64,000 nucleotides of DNA from positions 2,108,001 through 2,172,000 of the forward strand of contig NZ_CP044549.1 of NCBI RefSeq assembly GCF_009859475.1, given 5' to 3'. The position numbers and the translations under genes were made by a program. Each line of letters starts with the position of its first letter. Position 1 is the stretch's first letter. Of this stretch, positions 25,457-33,824 are shown piece by piece. The notes below the pieces were generated by a model. The model was not told where the DNA came from. It saw only the letters and a program-made list of their open reading frames with translations, and made no database searches. This stretch comes from Hydrogenophaga sp. BPS33 (lineage in GTDB: Bacteria > Pseudomonadota > Gammaproteobacteria > Burkholderiales > Burkholderiaceae_C).

Positions 25457-27022
25457 ATGAAAGCAGCAATCAAGCAAAAGTTTCTAAACCTTCTCCCAAC
25501 GCGAAAAGGGCACGGGTCGGCGGATGCCGCGCCCAAAAAACCCCCGCGGGTCCGTCGCGGCAAGTCCAATAGCAGTGAGGTACGAGACCTTGGCAGTTGG
25601 GATGTGGCCCGGACTAAGCCCGAGACCAGTCGTGCTGATCGACAAAACGCTGATATGAATGAGGCGGCGCGCGCGAAGACAGCGAGGCAACTTGGCGACG
25701 CGCTATATGCCTTGAAAAACAGAATGATCGCAGAGGCCTATTTGGACATGGCGCTGATCAATGAGACATTGACCGAGGTCGTGCAAAGGACCTCCGATTT
25801 AACGGGCAAGAGTTGCTCGGAGGAGGCCGTACGCAACAATGTGCAACTGCTGTTCCAAAAAGGGCACTTGCAAGAGCACTTGCGCAAAGAACTCAAATCC
25901 CTCGAGCCCGAGGTGTTTGATACCGTGCGAAAAACAATCGAGGAACTCGCCGAGGGAAGGGACGACGATGCGCATCGCTTGATGGTGCTACTCAAGGGCG
26001 AAGTGGATCGGGAGTCTCTTATTCGTGCGAAGGTGCATGCGATTGAATGCGTGGAAAAATGTGAAGCATCGAATTCGAAGCTGTCGCCACCCGAGAGGGT
26101 GTATGTCCTGGGGCAGGTGAAATTTTTGTTGGCGAACCCGTCAAAGAACGGAAAAGGACGAGGGCCAACGCCGGAACAGCTGGTGGAGCTGCAGAAAAAA
26201 CTTCAACAAGCGGAACGCAAAGATGAGAAGACTTCGATCGAGTCCGCGTCCGCGTCCGCGTCGGCGTCGAAGTCGAACCGAGAGAGCGCCGATCTGACCC
26301 GCCCGAGCGCCTCATCGCGAAGCGAAAATCAGTCGGAAGAAGAGGGGGCGATGTCCGAGTCGGAGGAGTCGGAGGAGCAGACGAAGAAGGAGACGGCGAA
26401 CGAGATGCGTCGCAAGCAGGCCGAGCTTTCCAAGCACGTGACCTCCACGATAGTCGGTACAACGCGGGAAGAGGACGACGTTGGGACCGAATCCGGTTCC
26501 GAAGACTCCGGCACTCTCCCGCCACCGGCCGATTCGACCAGGCCAGCGGACCGCTCGGCCAAGTCGAATCGGTTGACCGCCATGCTGTATCCGGCTGGGA
26601 ATAAGCAGATAACTGGGAGTGGGGTCGTCGGCGGCGTCGCAAGCCCTGCAATCGCGCGTCGCGATGTTTACTATCGGGAGCTTCAAACGTTGACGGGCGA
26701 GCTGATGGCGATGGCAAAAAGCGATTGGGGAGGCGCACAACCTGCGGCCGACGCCGTGATCCCGGGTACGACGTTCACGTGGAAGCAGCTTGCCGACACA
26801 AATGCCAGAGCCTCGGAGATCCTTGCACCACTCAGCAAGGCTGAGCAGGATGCCATTGCGATTGTGCGGAATGAGCGTCCCGCTGTGCGGCTGATGAAGC
26901 CGGTCGATCTGACGGCCTTGAAAAACGCGGTCGATTTTCTCAAGGCCAATCACAAGGCCAGCTATCCCGACTTGGCTTTCTTGAACCTCTTGAGCAAGCA
27001 GATCGCAAAAGCCAAACGGTGA
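25457..27022 (+). CDS. Helical family protein 7 (array member) with Ser/Glu-rich linker
   Basis: This is a 521-residue protein. The ATG at 25457 follows GAGAGGA. The N-terminus is basic with an NLS-like patch (PKKPPRVRRGK, about 26-36). Residues about 75-210 are helical and only loosely match the family's first module. Residues about 262-370 are a low-complexity Ser/Ala then Ser/Glu/Asp segment. The C-terminal part recovers the family: YYRELQTLTGELMAMAK, IPGTTFTWKQLADTNARAS near 437, and LTALKNAVDFLKANHKAS. The gene looks visibly less GC-rich than the eCIS operon, which suggests horizontal acquisition. It is the last gene of the array and is followed by a strong hairpin terminator. Function unknown. 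Confidence 0.75.
   Translation: MKAAIKQKFLNLLPTRKGHGSADAAPKKPPRVRRGKSNSSEVRDLGSWDVARTKPETSRADRQNADMNEAARAKTARQLGDALYALKNRMIAEAYLDMALINETLTEVVQRTSDLTGKSCSEEAVRNNVQLLFQKGHLQEHLRKELKSLEPEVFDTVRKTIEELAEGRDDDAHRLMVLLKGEVDRESLIRAKVHAIECVEKCEASNSKLSPPERVYVLGQVKFLLANPSKNGKGRGPTPEQLVELQKKLQQAERKDEKTSIESASASASASKSNRESADLTRPSASSRSENQSEEEGAMSESEESEEQTKKETANEMRRKQAELSKHVTSTIVGTTREEDDVGTESGSEDSGTLPPPADSTRPADRSAKSNRLTAMLYPAGNKQITGSGVVGGVASPAIARRDVYYRELQTLTGELMAMAKSDWGGAQPAADAVIPGTTFTWKQLADTNARASEILAPLSKAEQDAIAIVRNERPAVRLMKPVDLTALKNAVDFLKANHKASYPDLAFLNLLSKQIAKAKR
26242..26275 (+). repeat. Short TCCGCG-type coding repeat
   Basis: Hexamer repeat (GTCCGC units, drifting to GTCGGC/GTCGAA) encoding a Ser-Ala run in protein 7. 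It is prone to slippage and length variation. Confidence 0.7.
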
Positions 27023-27049
27023 ACCGCCCCGGTTGTAGCCATGGTGAAA

Positions 27050-27107
27050 AGCCCCGATCGGCCGGACTGCATCCAACCGATCGGGGCTGTGCCCGGAGCG
27101 ATTTTTT
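27050..27107 (+). terminator. Bidirectional intrinsic terminator closing the effector-like array
   Basis: A perfect 12-bp stem (AGCCCCGATCGG, 27050-27061, with CCGATCGGGGCT, 27077-27088) surrounds a 15-nt loop. A T6 run follows at 27102-27107. On the minus strand the stem is followed by TTTTC, so it can also end the convergent gene at 27125-27535. Confidence 0.8.
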
Positions 27108-27124
27108 AAGAGCCGTGGCGCGTT

Positions 27125-27535
27125 TTAGGCCTTGCCCTTGAGGGTGTCCTTGGCGCGCTCGTGCACCGCCTTGGCATCGGCCTTGCACACCTTCTGCGCA
27201 TCACCGGCCTGGTCTTCGCACTTCTCCTTGGCGAGGTCGTACGCGGTGTCCGCCTTCACTTCCTCGACCTTGCGCTCGTTGCCCGGCGTGGCCTTGTATT
27301 TGGCTTCGAGCTGGGCCTTTTCCACCTTTTCCGTGCCCTTGGCGTCGACCTCGCACACGTCCTTCGCGTTGTCCTTCATCGCGTCGCACGCCTTCTTGGC
27401 GTTCTTGTACTTCAACTCAATGCGGTCCTTGGCCGCGTCGTATTCGGCCTTGTTCATGGTGGCGGTCTGGGCCGCCGCGAATGCCGATGCGGCACACAGG
27501 GCAACGGCCGTCAGGGTGTGAAGGGTCTTGGTCAT
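27125..27535 (-). CDS. Exported Lys/Ala-rich protein with paired Cys repeats
   Basis: This is a 136-residue protein. The ATG at 27535 is preceded by a perfect AAGGAGG. The signal peptide is clear (MTKTLHTLTAVALCAASAFAAAQ, cleavage near residue 22-23). The mature part is highly charged and helical, with two similar Cys pairs: AKKACDAMKDNAKDVCEVDAK and AKEKCEDQAGDAQKVCKADAK (same CxxxxxxxxxC spacing, then DAK). The spacing suggests two small disulfide-closed helical hairpins in the periplasm. Similar short exported proteins of unknown function are common in Burkholderiales. The gene is convergent with the effector-like array and shares its terminator. Confidence 0.82.
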   Translation of the reverse strand: MTKTLHTLTAVALCAASAFAAAQTATMNKAEYDAAKDRIELKYKNAKKACDAMKDNAKDVCEVDAKGTEKVEKAQLEAKYKATPGNERKVEEVKADTAYDLAKEKCEDQAGDAQKVCKADAKAVHERAKDTLKGKA

Positions 27536-27732
27536 GCTGGCCTCCTTGGAGCTGTTTGAAGAGCCTTCATCTTGGCCCTGCAGCCCCACGGCTTCAGTAG
27601 GACTCGCCCGTCGCGGCTTGTAGGAATCGTCTCGCACTGGGCGATTCGGTGGAGGCGCGCTGGCCTTTCGGATTTGTCAAAGCTCTGTTAATTCGCTTGC
27701 GCAGGGGCGGACGCCTTCCTATCTTCGCAAGG

Positions 27733-28004
27733 CTAGGGCCTGTTCACACTATTTTTCCAAGTGCGAAGGGGTTGAAAACAGCGCCAATCGAGGCGCAGGA
27801 CGACGGCCAGACTGGGCGTCTGGCCTAGGAGTGCAACGAAGAGTGGCGCTGTTTTCAACCCCTTCCCTTCGGGTTGCGGCCAAAAAGGCCATGCGCCGCG
27901 TTGCGAAGCCTCGCCGGGCCACCGGCCCGTCTGCGTTTCGCGCCTTGCGCATGGCCTTTTTGATCCGCAACGCATCTTGGAAAAATAGTGTGAACAGGCC
28001 CTAG
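27733..28004. mobile_element. 272-bp MITE-like element with perfect 29-bp inverted ends
   Basis: The ends 27733-27761 and 27976-28004 are perfect 29-bp inverted repeats beginning CTAGGGCCTGTTCACAC. Inside are two further palindromes: a perfect 21-bp pair (27765-27785 with 27845-27865, GAAGGGGTTGAAAACAGCGCC) and a nearly perfect pair of about 24 bp (27874-27897 with 27947-27971). No coding sequence is apparent. It fills most of the gap between the exported protein and aqpZ. The nested design suggests a non-autonomous transposable element or a structured repetitive RNA. The CTAG at both tips may be part of the ends or a target duplication. Confidence 0.8.
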
Positions 28005-28082
28005 TGGATGGTGCGCTTCTGCGCGCGCCCAGCCCACTCTATTCCTTTGACATTCCCTGGCGCACGCCAACGTGCGAACCGC

Positions 28083-28790
28083 ATGAACTACAGCAATTCT
28101 CAAAAATGGACCGCCGAATTCCTTGGCACGTTCTGGCTCACCTTTGGGGGCTGCGGCAGCGCGGTGCTGGCCGCTGCTTTCCCCGAACTGGGCATCGGAT
28201 TCACCGGTGTCGCGCTCGCTTTCGGCTTGACCGTTCTGACCGGCGCCTACGCCTTGGGCCCCATCTCGGGCGGCCATTTCAACCCGGCGGTGTCCTTGGG
28301 CCTGGCCCTGGGGGGCCGCTTTCGGGCGGCCGAACTGCCGGGCTATGTGATCGCCCAGGTGCTGGGCGCGGTGTCAGCGGCCGGCTCGCTGTACCTCATT
28401 GCCACGGGCAAGCCCGGTGTGGACTTGGGCGGCTTTGCAACCAATGGCTACGGTGCGCATTCGCCCGGCGGCTACGGCCTGGCCGCCGCGCTGTGCATCG
28501 AGGTGGTGCTGACCGCGGTGTTCCTGATCGTCATCCTCGGCGCCACCGCGAAACGCGCGGCCGCCGGCTTCGCGGGCATGGCCATTGGCCTGTGCCTCAC
28601 GCTGATCCACCTCATTTCCATTCCGGTGACGAACACCTCGGTGAACCCGGCGCGCAGCACCGGCCCCGCGCTGTTCGGCCCCGCCATCGCGCTGGACCAA
28701 CTCTGGCTGTTCTGGCTGGCACCGCTGGCCGGCGCGGCGATCGGCGCGCTGGTCTGGCGTGTGCTGCTGGCCGGCCACGACGAACCCTGA
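28083..28790 (+). CDS. aqpZ: Aquaporin Z
   Basis: This is a 235-residue inner-membrane water channel. The ATG at 28083 (MNYSNSQKW) gives the usual AqpZ length and a short cytoplasmic N-terminus. Both NPA boxes are intact: HFNPAVSLG (N67-A69) and [13 protein letters not shown] (N188-R191). The aromatic/arginine filter candidates H176 and R191 and the small-residue filter point to water selectivity rather than glycerol. Six membrane segments are evident. The gene stands alone, just downstream of the MITE-like element, which could influence its expression. Confidence 0.95.
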   Translation: MNYSNSQKWTAEFLGTFWLTFGGCGSAVLAAAFPELGIGFTGVALAFGLTVLTGAYALGPISGGHFNPAVSLGLALGGRFRAAELPGYVIAQVLGAVSAAGSLYLIATGKPGVDLGGFATNGYGAHSPGGYGLAAALCIEVVLTAVFLIVILGATAKRAAAGFAGMAIGLCLTLIHLISIPVTNTSVNPARSTGPALFGPAIALDQLWLFWLAPLAGAAIGALVWRVLLAGHDEP

Positions 28791-28935
28791 AACCCCGGGG
28801 ACGCGAGTCCGTGGCGGGATCGCCCAAGAGGGGGAGGAGGGCTCAAGAGTTTTAATGGCCGGACGATAAGCAGAGGTTCCGCCTTTGCTCGCTCGATGCT
28901 TGTGCAGGCCCTCTCCCGATTCCCGACTGCCTGCC

Positions 28936-31101
28936 ATGCCCGCGTTCCTGCCGTTCAGCTACGACCTCCGGGTCGTTCTCGCCTCGTTCCTCATCGCTCT
29001 GCTCGCCTCCTACGTCACGCTGGATCTCGCCCGCCGTGTGGGCGCGTCGCGGCGGCGTGTCGGGCTGGCCTGGTGGGTGGCCGGCTCGATGGTCATGGGC
29101 ACCGGTATCTGGTCCATGCACTTCCTGGGCATGCAGGCGTTCGAACTGCCGATGGCCATTGGATTCACGGGCGGGCTCACGCTGGTGTCATGGTTGGCCG
29201 CGGTGGCGGCATCGGGCGTGGCGCTGGCACTGGCCAGCCGCGAGACCTTCGGCCGCCTGCACATTGCCATGGGCGCGCTGGCCATGGGGGCGGGCATCAG
29301 TGGCATGCACTACACCGGCATGGCGGCCATGGACATGGCCCCGGGCATCGTCTGGGACTATCCCGTCGTCGCGTTGTCGGTGCTGATCGCGGTTCTCGCG
29401 TCCGCCGCAGCCTTGCTCATCTTCCAGTTGCTGCGCCGCGTCAAGCCCGGCCACCGCCGCCGGTACCAGATGGCTGCCTCGGTCGTCATGGCCACCGCCA
29501 TCTGTGGCATGCACTACACCGGCATGGCCGCGGCCAACTTTCCCCTCGGCACCATCTGCCGCAGCGCAGGGGAGCTGGGTGGCACCGGCCTCACGGCAAT
29601 GGTGCTGATGGCCGCCGGCATGCTGCTGGTGAGCACCTTGTTCACTTCCATTCTGGATGCGCGTCTGCAAAGCACCGCGCACCGCCTCACCGAATCCTTG
29701 AAGGAAAGCAATGCGCGCCTGCAGGCCGCCAACGAAGCGTTGCAGTTGCGCGCGTTTGCCGACGCGCTGACCGGCCTGCCCAACCGCCTGCTGTTCGAAG
29801 ACCGCCTCAACCAAGCCCTGATGCGACTGGACCGCACGAACCACGCGCGTGCGCAGGACCGCTTGGCCGTGCTGTTCGTGGACCTGGACGGCTTCAAGCC
29901 CATCAACGATTCCTTTGGACACGCGGCTGGCGACGTGATCCTGCGGGGCGCGGCCGAGCGTCTGCTGGAGGTGGCGCGCATGTCCGACACCGTGGCCCGT
30001 GTGGGTGGGGACGAGTTCCTGATCCTGCTGGAAGAAGTGAGCGATGTCGTCTCCTGCGTCACCGTGGCCAACCGGGTGTTGGCCGCGCTCTCGCGGCCGT
30101 TCGAGGTGTCGGGCAAGCAGGTGCAGATCTCCGGCTCCATCGGCATCGTGGTGCACCCCGACCATGGCGAGCGCCACAAGCTCGTGGCCCATGCCGACGT
30201 TGCCATGTATGCGGCCAAGCGCGCCGGCGGGGGCTGCTATGCGCTGTTCGAGCCGCACATGGGTTCGGACGCGTCCAGCCAGCTGGAACTGCTGAACGAC
30301 TTGCGGCACGCGATCGACCACGGCGACCTGGCGCTGCACTACCAACCCAAGATCGATGGTTTGCGCGATCGCATCAGCGGCGTGGAAGCCCTCCTGAGAT
30401 GGAACCACCCCAAGCATGGGGCGGTCAGCCCGGTGACTTTCATCGCGCTGGCCGAACGCTTCGGCCTGATCGGGCGCCTGGGCAACTGGGTCATCAACGA
30501 GGCCTGCCGACAGGTGGCCGAATGGTCGCGCAGTGGCCTGCGCATGCGCGTGGCGATCAACCTGTCGGCGCACCAGTTGCGCGAGAACGGTCTGACCGAG
30601 CGCATTCAGGCTGCGCTGCAGCGCCACAGGCTCGATGCCTCGCAGTTGCTGTGCGAGATCACCGAGTCGGTGGCCATGGAAGACATCAAAGCCACGCAGC
30701 GCACGTTCGACGGTCTGGCGCGCATCGGCGTGTTCCTGTCCATCGACGACTTCGGAACGGGTTACTCCAGCCTGAACTACCTGCGGCAGCTCCCCGCACA
30801 GCAGCTCAAGATCGACCGCAGCTTCGTGAAGGACCTGGAAACGAGCCAGGACGCGCGCGCCGTGGTGGGGGCAGTGGTGAGCCTGGCGCATGCGCTCGGT
30901 TTGCGCGTGGTGGCCGAGGGTGTGGAAACCGCCGGCCAGCGCGACATCCTGCTGGGCATGCGTTGCGACGAACTGCAGGGCTATTTCTATGCCCGGCCGA
31001 TGCACGCGAGCGCGCTGCTGGAATGGGCCAACGGCGTCAAGCCGGCGGATGGCGCGGAGTTCGCGCCATCGATCTTCGAGCCGTCCTTCAATCAGGCATA
31101 A
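28936..31101 (+). CDS. MHYT-GGDEF-EAL c-di-GMP signalling protein
   Basis: This is a 721-residue membrane protein; the ATG at 28936 opens directly into the first membrane helix. Residues 1-240 form an MHYT sensor with the three signature repeats (WSMHFLGM, SGMHYTGM, CGMHYTGM) on alternating membrane helices, thought to bind a metal and sense O2, CO or NO. The diguanylate cyclase domain has an intact RVGGDEF (G357-F361) and the phosphodiesterase domain has an intact GVEALLRW (E484-L486) and the later DDFGTGYSS motif. Both catalytic signatures are intact, so the protein could make or degrade c-di-GMP. No operon partner is apparent; the next gene is convergent 16 nt away. Confidence 0.95.
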   Translation: MPAFLPFSYDLRVVLASFLIALLASYVTLDLARRVGASRRRVGLAWWVAGSMVMGTGIWSMHFLGMQAFELPMAIGFTGGLTLVSWLAAVAASGVALALASRETFGRLHIAMGALAMGAGISGMHYTGMAAMDMAPGIVWDYPVVALSVLIAVLASAAALLIFQLLRRVKPGHRRRYQMAASVVMATAICGMHYTGMAAANFPLGTICRSAGELGGTGLTAMVLMAAGMLLVSTLFTSILDARLQSTAHRLTESLKESNARLQAANEALQLRAFADALTGLPNRLLFEDRLNQALMRLDRTNHARAQDRLAVLFVDLDGFKPINDSFGHAAGDVILRGAAERLLEVARMSDTVARVGGDEFLILLEEVSDVVSCVTVANRVLAALSRPFEVSGKQVQISGSIGIVVHPDHGERHKLVAHADVAMYAAKRAGGGCYALFEPHMGSDASSQLELLNDLRHAIDHGDLALHYQPKIDGLRDRISGVEALLRWNHPKHGAVSPVTFIALAERFGLIGRLGNWVINEACRQVAEWSRSGLRMRVAINLSAHQLRENGLTERIQAALQRHRLDASQLLCEITESVAMEDIKATQRTFDGLARIGVFLSIDDFGTGYSSLNYLRQLPAQQLKIDRSFVKDLETSQDARAVVGAVVSLAHALGLRVVAEGVETAGQRDILLGMRCDELQGYFYARPMHASALLEWANGVKPADGAEFAPSIFEPSFNQA

Positions 31102-31117
31102 ACCAGCTGGCGCTGGG

Positions 31118-31552
31118 TCAGAGACCCGGGTCGATGTACGGCTTGGTGCCGTAGTAGTCGTGGATGCCCTTTTCCCAGGTGGTGTCGGCCATGTCGGGCC
31201 AGTTGTCCTTGTCGAAGCCGGGCGCATCCTTCAGGCGGTCCTTGCTCGCATCGAGCACGAAGCGCTTGTTGACCGTGTCCAGCTTCAGTGCCGCCCAGGG
31301 CACGGCGAACAGCTTTTCGCCCATGCCGAGGAAGCCGCCGAAGGACAGCACGGCGTAGGCAACGCGACCCGAGCGCATGTCGAGCATGATTTCCTTGATG
31401 TCGCCCAGGTTCTCGTCCTGGGTGTTGGCCACATCGTTGCCCACCAAGGTGTTCGCGCCCATCAAATGCGGGCCGGGGCCTTGGTGGACTTTGCCCTCCA
31501 GCACTTTGCCGCGCACATAGATGCCCAGGGTGTCTCGCTCTTCGTAGTTCAT
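31118..31552 (-). CDS. PRC-barrel domain protein
   Basis: This is a 144-residue soluble protein; the ATG at 31552 is preceded by GGGAG. The PRC-barrel core is recognisable from ANTLVGNDVANTQDENLGD, then IKEIMLDMRSGRVAYAVLSF and KLFAVPWAALKLD. The C-terminus is charged with a Trp/Tyr-rich end (TWEKGIHDYYGTKPYIDPG). In proteobacteria, stand-alone PRC-barrel proteins of this length are often stress-linked; their biochemical role is not settled. It is convergent with the MHYT-GGDEF-EAL gene and divergent from the small membrane protein gene, with a 205-nt gap that must hold both promoters. Confidence 0.88.
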   Translation of the reverse strand: MNYEERDTLGIYVRGKVLEGKVHQGPGPHLMGANTLVGNDVANTQDENLGDIKEIMLDMRSGRVAYAVLSFGGFLGMGEKLFAVPWAALKLDTVNKRFVLDASKDRLKDAPGFDKDNWPDMADTTWEKGIHDYYGTKPYIDPGL

Positions 31553-31757
31553 GTGAATACTCCCTTGAGGAATGGAGTTGAAGGGAATGCAGGTGCCAGC
31601 TGCAGCCAGCGCGTGGCCGGTTCGGGACCTCGCGTGCCTGCAGTCTGAGGGGCGGATGCGCCACGGTCTGTTCGGCAGCACACGTGGCATACGAGGGTGG
31701 GCTGCTGCCTCGGCTACGATGCCGGCTCCCCTCTCCAGGCCTCGCCTTCCCCTCTCC

Positions 31758-32297
31758 ATGTCCCAACCCTCCACCTCCACGCGCTCCACGCGCCGCCAGA
31801 TCATCACCGTGCTGCTGCTGTTGGCCGCGGTCGCCGGCGGCATCGTCCGCTGGTGGGCGCCAGACCCTTCGCTGGCGCGCACGCTGGGCACCTTGATGAT
31901 GGTGCTGTGGTTGCCGATCATCGGCAACATCATCGGTTGGTTGATGCGGCGCGCGCAAACGCCCAAGCATTTGCCACAGGGCTTTGCGTCGGGCGCCCCG
32001 TTCGAGCCGCACGCGCTTATCGAGCTCACGCTGCTGGAGGCCGACACGCCCTCGCTCAGCCGGCCGATCCGTGTGGGCTTTTTCGATGCGGCCCTGGTGG
32101 TGGATTCCGAAGGTTTCAGCGCGCGTCTGGCCGTGCCGTCCGACAGGGAGCCGGTGCCCGAGGTGCCTTGCGAGCTGGAAGTGCAGTTCCTGCGGCCCGA
32201 ACTGGCGCGCAGGCGGCTCACGCCGGGCACGGGGTTCGTCCTGCTTGCGGGCCGCACCGCGTTGGGCAAGGGCGTTGTGGTGTCGGTGGTGGACTGA
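31758..32297 (+). CDS. Small two-helix membrane protein, unknown function
   Basis: This is a 179-residue protein from the ATG at 31758 (MSQPSTSTRSTRRQ). Two hydrophobic segments lie near residues 16-33 (IITVLLLLAAVAGGIV) and 46-64 (LGTLMMVLWLPIIGNIIGWL), separated by a short WWAPDPS loop. The rest is a soluble domain of about 110 residues, rich in beta-type sequence (LIELTLLEAD; ELEVQFLRPELA; GTGFVLLAGR). I do not recognise the family. The positive N-terminus predicts both ends in the cytoplasm. Its stop lies 5 nt from the stop of the convergent LysR gene. Confidence 0.75.
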   Translation: MSQPSTSTRSTRRQIITVLLLLAAVAGGIVRWWAPDPSLARTLGTLMMVLWLPIIGNIIGWLMRRAQTPKHLPQGFASGAPFEPHALIELTLLEADTPSLSRPIRVGFFDAALVVDSEGFSARLAVPSDREPVPEVPCELEVQFLRPELARRRLTPGTGFVLLAGRTALGKGVVVSVVD

Positions 32298-32302
32298 GTG
32301 GT

Positions 32303-33244
32303 TTAGGTCATGGCGCCCAGCAGCCAGCTGCGGAATGCCTGCACCCCAACGCGGTCGGCCGAAGTGGGCGTGGTCGCCAAGTGGTAGCTGGGGCCCCAGG
32401 GTACGCATAACCCGAATGGCGCGACCAGCTGTCCAGAGTCGATCTTGGATTTGGCCAATTCAACCGTGGTGGCCACAATGCCGCGGCTCGCCGCCGCGGC
32501 GTCGAGCGCAAAGGTGAAATGGCTCACGCGTTGCCCGGCCGATGTGTCCACGCCGGACACGCCGGCGGTGCGCAGCCACATGTCCCAGAATGCTTCACCT
32601 TCGTAAATCGATCCGCGTTCGTCGTGCAGCAGCGGCGCACCGCGCAGGCTGGTGGGGTCGCCTGCGCGCAGATGGCGCTGCAGAAAGTCCGGGCTGCACA
32701 AAGGTGTGATCGACAGGGGCAGCACCCGGTCCACGTTCATGCCCGGGTAGTCGCCCAGACCAAGGCAGATCACCACGTCGCACTCTTCGGCCCAGCCCAT
32801 CACGCTCAGGATTTCGCCTCGATGGGTCCAGCCCATGCCGGCGGGTTGACCGATGCGGGTCGTCACACGCACGTCCACATTCGGATGGTCTTCGATGAAT
32901 TCATGCAGGCGGGGCATCAGGCACTGATACGCAAATGCCGGAGTGGTGATGATGGCCAGCGACTCCGACTGGTGGCTGCCGCGGACCTCGTTCACGGCGC
33001 GCTGCATGCCCTCGAACCCCTCGCTGAGTTTTCGGGCCAACAGGGCGCCGGGCGGCGTCAGCGTGACCTTCTTGTGCCCACGCAAAAACAGCTGCACGCC
33101 CAGGGTGCTTTCCAACTGTATGACCTGGTGGCTGATGGCGGCAGGCGTGACGTGCAGTTCCTCCCCGGCACGCTTCAAGCTGAGGTGGCGCGCGGCGGCT
33201 TCGAAGGCGCGCAAGGCCGTGAGCGGTGGCAGCGCTGGTTTCAT
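32303..33244 (-). CDS. LysR-family regulator, GcvA-type
   Basis: This is a 313-residue protein starting at ATG 33244 (MKPALPPLTALRAFEAAARH). The N-terminal HTH block LKRAGEELHVTPAAISHQV is typical of the GcvA branch of LysR regulators. The effector domain follows, with CDVVICLGLGDYPGM and LPLSITPLCSPDFL. The gene is divergent from the RidA gene that opens the catabolic cluster, with 167 nt between them. It is the probable regulator of that cluster, through a LysR site in the gap. I see no unambiguous T-N11-A palindrome there. Regulation is inference from geometry. Confidence 0.92.
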   Translation of the reverse strand: MKPALPPLTALRAFEAAARHLSLKRAGEELHVTPAAISHQVIQLESTLGVQLFLRGHKKVTLTPPGALLARKLSEGFEGMQRAVNEVRGSHQSESLAIITTPAFAYQCLMPRLHEFIEDHPNVDVRVTTRIGQPAGMGWTHRGEILSVMGWAEECDVVICLGLGDYPGMNVDRVLPLSITPLCSPDFLQRHLRAGDPTSLRGAPLLHDERGSIYEGEAFWDMWLRTAGVSGVDTSAGQRVSHFTFALDAAAASRGIVATTVELAKSKIDSGQLVAPFGLCVPWGPSYHLATTPTSADRVGVQAFRSWLLGAMT

Positions 33245-33411
33245 GGCGAAAGTGTAGTGCCAGGCCCCGCAGTGGCATGCCTTCCCGCCGAAGGGCAAAT
33301 CTCAGGCAAATTTAATTCAACCGAGGGCCCAACATTGATCGTGTGACAAGCCTTTCGGGCATCACTAACCTTCGTGCCTGTCCCTGTCGATGACCATTCC
33401 GAAAGCGCCCC

Positions 33412-33813
33412 ATGCCCGAGTTTTTGAATCCTCCCGCCCTTGGCCCCAGCTTTTCGCCTTACTCGCACATCGCGCGCACCGGTCGCGGTGAACTGCTCTT
33501 CATCGCCGGCCAGGTGGCCACCGACGACCAGGGTGAATGCGTGGGCGCGGACGACTTTGACGCGCAGTGCCACCAGGTATTCGCCAACATCCACACCGCA
33601 TTGCAGGCAGCGGGCGCGCACTGGCGCCATGTGGCGCAGTTCACCAGCTATCTGGTGGACCGTGAAGACATCGCACGCTTCCACGCCTGGCGTGTGCGCG
33701 AGTTTCCGCGCCTGTTCCCGGACGGCGCGTACCCCACGAACACCTTGTTGATCATCGGCGGGTTGGTGCGGCCGCAGTTCCGTCTGGAAGTGCAAGCCAA
33801 TGCGGTGATTTGA
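33412..33813 (+). CDS. RidA-family (YjgF) enamine/imine deaminase
   Basis: This is a 133-residue protein. The RidA fold is clear: YSHIARTGRGELLFIAGQVATD, FDAQCHQVFANIHTALQAAG, VDREDIARF, and YPTNTLLIIGGLVRPQFRLEVQANAVI, in which the RPQFRLEV segment carries the conserved Arg of the active-site cleft. It is the first gene of the catabolic operon and ends 11 nt before the alpha/beta hydrolase. In nitrogen-containing aromatic pathways, RidA homologues serve as 2-aminomuconate deaminase or clear reactive enamines. That would fit a nitrogenous substrate here, but it is inference. Confidence 0.9.
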   Translation: MPEFLNPPALGPSFSPYSHIARTGRGELLFIAGQVATDDQGECVGADDFDAQCHQVFANIHTALQAAGAHWRHVAQFTSYLVDREDIARFHAWRVREFPRLFPDGAYPTNTLLIIGGLVRPQFRLEVQANAVI

Positions 33814-33824
33814 AGGCCCGGACC

